From Desulfobacteraceae bacterium (lineage in GTDB: Bacteria; Desulfobacterota; DSM-4660; Desulfatiglandales; Desulfatiglandaceae): a stretch of DNA of 8,566 bases. How positions within the stretch are numbered: the stretch's first letter is position 1; the number at the start of each line of letters is the position of its first letter. The notes under the pieces were generated by a model. The model was not told the origin of the DNA. It ran no database searches and worked only from the letters and a program-made list of their open reading frames with translations. Both the position numbers and the translations under genes were made by a program. This document shows, piece by piece, positions 5,558 through 8,566 of the stretch. The DNA lies in contig JAUVRS010000094.1 of NCBI GenBank assembly GCA_030597505.1, positions 1 through 8,566 of the forward strand, in the 5' to 3' direction.

Positions 5558-6485
5558 CCTTATCACGCCTCTCAAAAGTGACGGGTCCATTGATGGCCGG
5601 GGGCTGGGAAGACTTCTTAACCGGCTTACCCCCTGTGTTGAAGGTATATTTCTGGCAAGCCCTCATGCCGGTGAGGGAAAAGGGCTCAGCCCTGCCCAAC
5701 GATTCCAACTTGTTGAAAAGGCAGCCGCAGTAATCCGCGGCCGGATTCCACTCTTGATCTGGGTTACCCGGGATACAGAAGAAAATACAAAAGATACCAT
5801 TCTCTCCTATAAAAAAAGCCTTCAAAAACAGGGGTATGAGGGCCAAATCTTCTGGGTGGACACACCGCTTTATTATCACAGCAACCGGGGGCTTCAGGCC
5901 TATTACCGGGCACTTGTCCGGATACTCGATGACCCCCTCATACTCCACAACGACCCGGAATTCATACGGGGGCTGGGAAACCCCCTCAAACGAAACAATA
6001 TTCGGACAGCCATATTAAAAGAACTGGTAGTGCTCAAGAAAATCGCAGGTGTGATATTTTCGGGCACTCTTGACAGGGCACACAATTACAACAGGGCATC
6101 CCGGGGGAGGGCCCATTTCAGGATATATGATGGCCATGAGACCCAGTTTCTGGAGCACCCCAGCATGAGTGGACTGGTTTCCGTGGGGTCCAATCTGGCG
6201 CCGGGCGCCTGGCAGAAGATAACCCGGTCTTCCCTCCAACTGACTGGCGGGGAAAAAGAATATCCGGATCATCTCCATCAGGTCTGGGAATTGGGCCAGT
6301 ACCTCCGCGACCTAAATGAAATCTATAGCCAAATGCCCGCGGCCGTCATAAAAGAGACACTCGCCGACATGGGCATTATCGAAACACCCCACTGCACATT
6401 CCCCCACGAAGACGTAAAAGAGCAAAAGGGGCGGCTCAAAGAGCTGATGACCCGATACGGGGATTATGGAGATGAGACCCCCTGA
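5520..6485 (+). CDS. Dihydrodipicolinate synthase (DapA/NAL) superfamily protein lacking the Schiff-base lysine
   Basis: The 321 residues follow the DapA TIM barrel. LIADLITPLKSDGSID (10-25) is the family N-terminus. SPHAGEGKGLSPAQR (47-61) is the GTTGE-type loop, DTPLYYHSNRGL (114-125) the YYNKP-type segment, and YDGHETQFLEH...GLVSVGSNLAP (203-228) the G.D...G..G.IS..AN region. The segment equivalent to GIKDSSGD reads GVIFSGTLD, so Ile179 (codon 6054-6056) replaces the catalytic lysine. His49-Ala50 replaces the Thr-Thr pair that holds pyruvate, while the Tyr near 118-119 is kept. Classic lyase chemistry through a Schiff base is therefore unlikely; the real function is unknown. The ATG lies inside the end of kdsD, with GAGG 12 nt ahead, so translation may be coupled. 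The 3' end overlaps the convergent membrane-protein gene by 22 bp. Confidence 0.82.
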   Translation: MADPIAPRGLIADLITPLKSDGSIDGRGLGRLLNRLTPCVEGIFLASPHAGEGKGLSPAQRFQLVEKAAAVIRGRIPLLIWVTRDTEENTKDTILSYKKSLQKQGYEGQIFWVDTPLYYHSNRGLQAYYRALVRILDDPLILHNDPEFIRGLGNPLKRNNIRTAILKELVVLKKIAGVIFSGTLDRAHNYNRASRGRAHFRIYDGHETQFLEHPSMSGLVSVGSNLAPGAWQKITRSSLQLTGGEKEYPDHLHQVWELGQYLRDLNEIYSQMPAAVIKETLADMGIIETPHCTFPHEDVKEQKGRLKELMTRYGDYGDETP

Positions 6486-7558
6486 CCGGTTGACCCCATT
6501 ATCTCTGCAATAGCAGCACATTCAAGACCAAAAGGCAGATACCCGGCATACCCCAGGATCGGCATCTCAAAAAGCTGGTATCGATCCACAAATGGGATGG
6601 TGTATTCCCATTTCGCCAGGCTATAATAATTCCACGTCTCCCAGAACAGACCGCAAAAAAGCGCGGCCAGTGATGAAAAAATAACAAGACGCCAATCACC
6701 CCGGGCCGTACCAGAAAGCACATGTGATTCCCCCGCAAGGGTCTGAAGGGAGATAATAATAAGGAGGGGGGAGACCCAGAGCAGGGGAAAGAGATAATCG
6801 GGCCACACACCGATCCCGGCAAGACCGGCCCCCGAAATCCCCAGAACAGTCCACGCAAGGGCCCTCGGGCGAGATGGTCTGACCACCGCAAACTCCCCAA
6901 AGCCCTTTTCAAGCCATAGAAACCCAAACATCCACTCACGGGTTCCGAGGACCGCCGGGAGCACGGTGGAAAAGGAAAGCGTCGAGTAACAAAAATATTC
7001 CCAGGGGCTGTAATCAGCCACGATATAGTGCCAGTTCTGGACAAATCTGTTGAGGTATTCAAAGAACCACCAGAATCCCGCGCTGACCGGGAAGAGAAGG
7101 AGAAAAAATCCAGGCCGGTCGATCATCATACACCGGCCGTCCCGTTTATATGTCAGACCATTGATGACAACCACATAGGAGAGCCACAGGGGGGCAAAGG
7201 TGTGTGACTGAAAGGTTGAAAACCAGGAAAAGCGCGTCCACGCAAGGGCCCACATTATAAGACCTGCCAAAACCCCGATCCATCCCCACCACGGAAAATG
7301 ATGACCGGCTGCCCTCCGGGTCCTCTGTTGTTTTCTGCTTATCAATCCCTTTAGAAGAAATGGGATCACCATGACAAGGATAAGGATGCTGTATCCCAAA
7401 AACGCACCCCATGAGAAAGATGCATGACTCAGATATCGCGTCACAGGGGGAAACTCCAGGTATCGTCCCACAGGGAAACCCGCCAGATAAACCCCTAGCA
7501 AAGGCAGAACCACCAGCATCCCGCTCAGGATGCAAAATCTGGAGGCAACCCCTCTCAC
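6464..7558 (-). CDS. Polytopic membrane protein of unknown function with a possible internal repeat
   Basis: I do not recognise this family. The 364 residues contain about ten hydrophobic segments, near 8-28, 48-72, 90-110, 118-136, 149-169, 188-206, 233-252, 255-276, 288-306 and 332-353, and are rich in Trp, Phe and Tyr. The loop after the second segment is basic (SRKQQRTRR, 74-82), which suggests a cytoplasmic location. Two aromatic stretches look related: WFFEYLN...NWHY (164-178) and FWETWNYY...KWEY (305-319), each followed by a Glu and then Leu-Pro (200-201 and 341-342). The GTG start overlaps the TGA of the upstream exonuclease gene (GTGA), so the two are co-translated. An ATG 13 codons later is an alternative start. 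It could be an integral enzyme or transporter; nothing in the sequence decides this. Confidence 0.72.
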   Translation of the reverse strand: MRGVASRFCILSGMLVVLPLLGVYLAGFPVGRYLEFPPVTRYLSHASFSWGAFLGYSILILVMVIPFLLKGLISRKQQRTRRAAGHHFPWWGWIGVLAGLIMWALAWTRFSWFSTFQSHTFAPLWLSYVVVINGLTYKRDGRCMMIDRPGFFLLLFPVSAGFWWFFEYLNRFVQNWHYIVADYSPWEYFCYSTLSFSTVLPAVLGTREWMFGFLWLEKGFGEFAVVRPSRPRALAWTVLGISGAGLAGIGVWPDYLFPLLWVSPLLIIISLQTLAGESHVLSGTARGDWRLVIFSSLAALFCGLFWETWNYYSLAKWEYTIPFVDRYQLFEMPILGYAGYLPFGLECAAIAEIMGSTGQGVSSP

Positions 7559-8319
7559 AGCACGCCGCTATCCCGGGAACCCGACAATTCCCGGTCCTTC
7601 ATCCTATTGAACCCCATCAGCATCAAATGCTCCAGATTAACAATATCCGCCGTGTTATATTGGATCAACGTCTCAAGCGCCGTATCGTCTCCCCATTGAT
7701 AGGCCTTCCACAATAGGACGGCTCCGTACCCGTCCAAGTCTTTAATATGGGAGTCCCGGAGAAGGCCGACCTCCTTTTCAATTTTTTTGAGGCCGCCTTT
7801 GTAGCCCAGTCTTTTTAGCAAAAACCGGAGGTCTATGTGGGCTGGAGGAAGGGAGATGCCCGGGAACCAGCGGCGGATAAAAGGCAGATCAAAATTGGAC
7901 CCGCTAAAGGTAATAACCAGGTCATATTTGGCAATTGCCGGCTCGAATTCATCCAGATCAATCCCATTCACAAAGGTTTCAACGGTGTCACCGTTATAAA
8001 GCCCAATCACCGTTATCTCGTCTATCCCCTCATACCCCCCGCTGGTCTCTATATCGAGGTAAACCGCTTTTGACTTAAAGGCATCAAAGATCCGCCACAT
8101 ATACAGTGATGAAAGTCGGTTTGCAAAATAGGAAACATGCTCCCGTTGCTGAATAGAGGTCTCCAGTTCCTCACGGACCATCCTGTCCCTGGCAGGTGAA
8201 AAGATGCTGCCGTCGTGACCAACAAAATCTTGCCAGGTCCGAATACCCCGGTCCCAAAGGGTTTGTTCGGTCTTTTTTCCTATCCCTTGAATATGAATAA
8301 AGGTGTGTTCCAGCAACAC
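7555..8319 (-). CDS. YprB-type RNase H-fold 3'-5' exonuclease domain protein
   Basis: The 254 residues begin with a helix-hairpin-helix-like stretch (HIQGIGKKTEQTLWDRGIRTWQDF, 9-32) that could bind nucleic acid. A DEDD-type nuclease core follows: YLDIETSG (87-94, D89 and E91) is motif I, VITFSGSNFDLPFI (135-148, D144) motif II, HIDLRF (161-166) an auxiliary Asp motif, and YNTADIVNLEHL (221-232, D225) motif III. All four acidic metal ligands are present, so the protein is probably active. This domain family (RNase_H_2, B. subtilis YprB type) is widespread, with poorly known substrates. The start is GTG with AGGGAG only 3 nt ahead; the next codon, TTG, has better spacing at 6 nt. It is the first gene of a two-gene unit with the membrane protein. 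Confidence 0.86.
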   Translation of the reverse strand: MLLEHTFIHIQGIGKKTEQTLWDRGIRTWQDFVGHDGSIFSPARDRMVREELETSIQQREHVSYFANRLSSLYMWRIFDAFKSKAVYLDIETSGGYEGIDEITVIGLYNGDTVETFVNGIDLDEFEPAIAKYDLVITFSGSNFDLPFIRRWFPGISLPPAHIDLRFLLKRLGYKGGLKKIEKEVGLLRDSHIKDLDGYGAVLLWKAYQWGDDTALETLIQYNTADIVNLEHLMLMGFNRMKDRELSGSRDSGVL

Positions 8320-8344
8320 AATCTCCCTACATCAGTTTTTATGC

Positions 8345-8377
8345 ACCTGTAAAAAATATTTGAACGCGTTTACAGGT
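8345..8377. repeat. Perfect 9-bp inverted repeat, operator-like
   Basis: ACCTGTAAA (8345-8353) and TTTACAGGT (8369-8377) are exact reverse complements with a 15-nt spacer. It lies 26 bp upstream of the exonuclease gene and overlaps its candidate promoter, reaching both the -35 and the -10 box. It could be a repressor site or an RNA hairpin. There is no T-run after it on the minus strand that would make it a terminator. Confidence 0.6.
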
Positions 8378-8381
8378 TCAA
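8353..8381 (-). promoter_or_regulatory. Candidate promoter for the exonuclease/membrane-protein unit
   Basis: On the minus strand, TTGAAC (8381-8376) is 17 nt from TATTTT (8358-8353); each box matches at 4 of 6 positions. The start would be near 8346, about 27 nt before the GTG codon. Overlap with the 9-bp inverted repeat makes repression at this site conceivable. Confidence 0.35.
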
Positions 8382-8400
8382 GGTTCAACGTTCAGGGTTA
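8374..8400. repeat. Short 7-bp tandem repeat, about 3.7 imperfect copies
   Basis: The units are AGGTTCA (8374-8380), AGGTTCA (8381-8387), ACGTTCA (8388-8394) and GGGTTA (8395-8400). The first unit overlaps the right arm of the inverted repeat. Such GTTCA-rich runs may arise by slippage and often vary in copy number between strains; no function can be read from it. Confidence 0.65.
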
Positions 8401-8436
8401 GGAACAAAGACAAAATTTATTTAATTCCCTAATCCT

Positions 8437-8465
8437 TTGACACCCATCCCCTTCCCCCTTATATT
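8437..8465 (+). promoter_or_regulatory. Near-consensus sigma70 promoter for the gene starting at 8500
   Basis: TTGACA (8437-8442, perfect) is followed by a 17-nt spacer and TATATT (8460-8465, 5/6). The spacer is almost pure pyrimidine, mostly C. Transcription should start near 8472, leaving a leader of about 28 nt with GGAGG before the ATG. CTTTGAC (8435-8441) and GTCAAAG (8467-8473) form a 7-bp inverted repeat over the -35 box and the start site, a possible operator. Confidence 0.65.
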
Positions 8466-8499
8466 GGTCAAAGTCAAGAACAATATTTTGGAGGTAGTT

Positions 8500-8566
8500 A
8501 TGTCCGAAAAACCGTTGTCTGATAGAACAACCTGGCTCCAGGCTGTTATCCAAGAATTCGTAGACA
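8500..8566 (+). CDS. Start of an unidentified gene, cut by the window end
   Basis: An ATG at 8500-8502 with GGAGG 5 nt ahead (8490-8494) opens a frame that stays open to the window end, giving 22 residues (MSEKPLSDRTTW, then LQAVIQEFVD). The strong promoter just upstream supports a real gene. The visible part is soluble and probably helical; it is too short to assign a family. Confidence 0.65.
   Translation, partial: MSEKPLSDRTTWLQAVIQEFVD

Noticed and set aside
6499..7062. A long minus-strand open frame of 187 codons
   Set aside because: It is a shadow of the membrane-protein gene in another frame of the same strand, with no ribosome binding site and no recognisable motif.
7146..7535. A minus-strand open frame of 129 codons
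   Set aside because: It lies out of frame within the membrane-protein gene, which explains the region better by hydrophobic periodicity.
6464..7558. Membrane protein as a lycopene-cyclase or CruF-type carotenoid enzyme, suggested by WEY...FEMP
   Set aside because: The resemblance is a handful of aromatic and Glu residues. The family's full motifs are not seen and no carotenoid genes lie nearby.
1..8566. Mobile element, CRISPR array, tRNA or defence system
   Set aside because: No transposase, integrase, spaced direct repeats of CRISPR type, tRNA fold or toxin-antitoxin pair was found. The YprB-like nuclease sits with a membrane protein, but nothing specific points to defence.

Overview
The window looks like a chromosomal segment of an anaerobe, most likely a sulfate-reducing or syntrophic member of the Desulfobacterota. 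This is inferred from gene content, not from a marker gene. The evidence is an HdrA/MvhD/MetV/MetF redox cluster of the type found in acetogens and in sulfate reducers with the Wood-Ljungdahl pathway, a selenocysteine codon in mvhD, and a KdsD gene for Kdo/LPS precursor synthesis that implies a Gram-negative envelope. No insertion sequence, phage gene, CRISPR array, tRNA or rRNA was seen, and coding density is high.

Positions 1-3207 (+ strand) hold one tight operon. It has the C-terminal part of a heterodisulfide-reductase-like HdrA, then an MvhD-type [2Fe-2S] electron-transfer subunit, then MetV (zinc/Fe-S-type partner of methylene-THF reductase) and MetF (5,10-methylene-THF reductase). Together they suggest a flavin-based, possibly electron-bifurcating or confurcating, methylene-THF reductase complex. 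The mvhD gene contains an in-frame TGA at 1221-1223 in the position of a cluster cysteine. A well-formed bacterial SECIS-like hairpin (1221-1262) follows directly, so the gene must be read from 1173 to 1598 as a selenoprotein. Conventional gene calling would truncate it to start at 1254. TGA is an ordinary stop elsewhere in the window. A nested hairpin at 3245-3286 may terminate the operon.

Positions 3288-4417 (- strand) hold a two-gene unit: a sugar-isomerase/endonuclease-IV-like TIM-barrel protein and, overlapping its stop codon, a small protein with a ribbon-helix-helix-like stretch. A divergent promoter region (4418-4555) separates it from kdsD (+), which overlaps by 38 bp a DapA-superfamily gene. 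That DapA-like protein has lost the Schiff-base lysine and the pyruvate-binding threonines.

Positions 6464-8319 (- strand) hold a YprB-type RNase H-fold exonuclease and a polytopic membrane protein with a possible internal repeat. The two genes overlap by 4 bp, and the membrane-protein gene overlaps the convergent DapA-like gene tail to tail by 22 bp. The last intergenic region (8320-8499) is structured: a 9-bp inverted repeat over a possible promoter for the exonuclease gene, a run of 7-bp tandem repeats, and a near-consensus sigma70 promoter for a gene that starts at 8500 and leaves the window.
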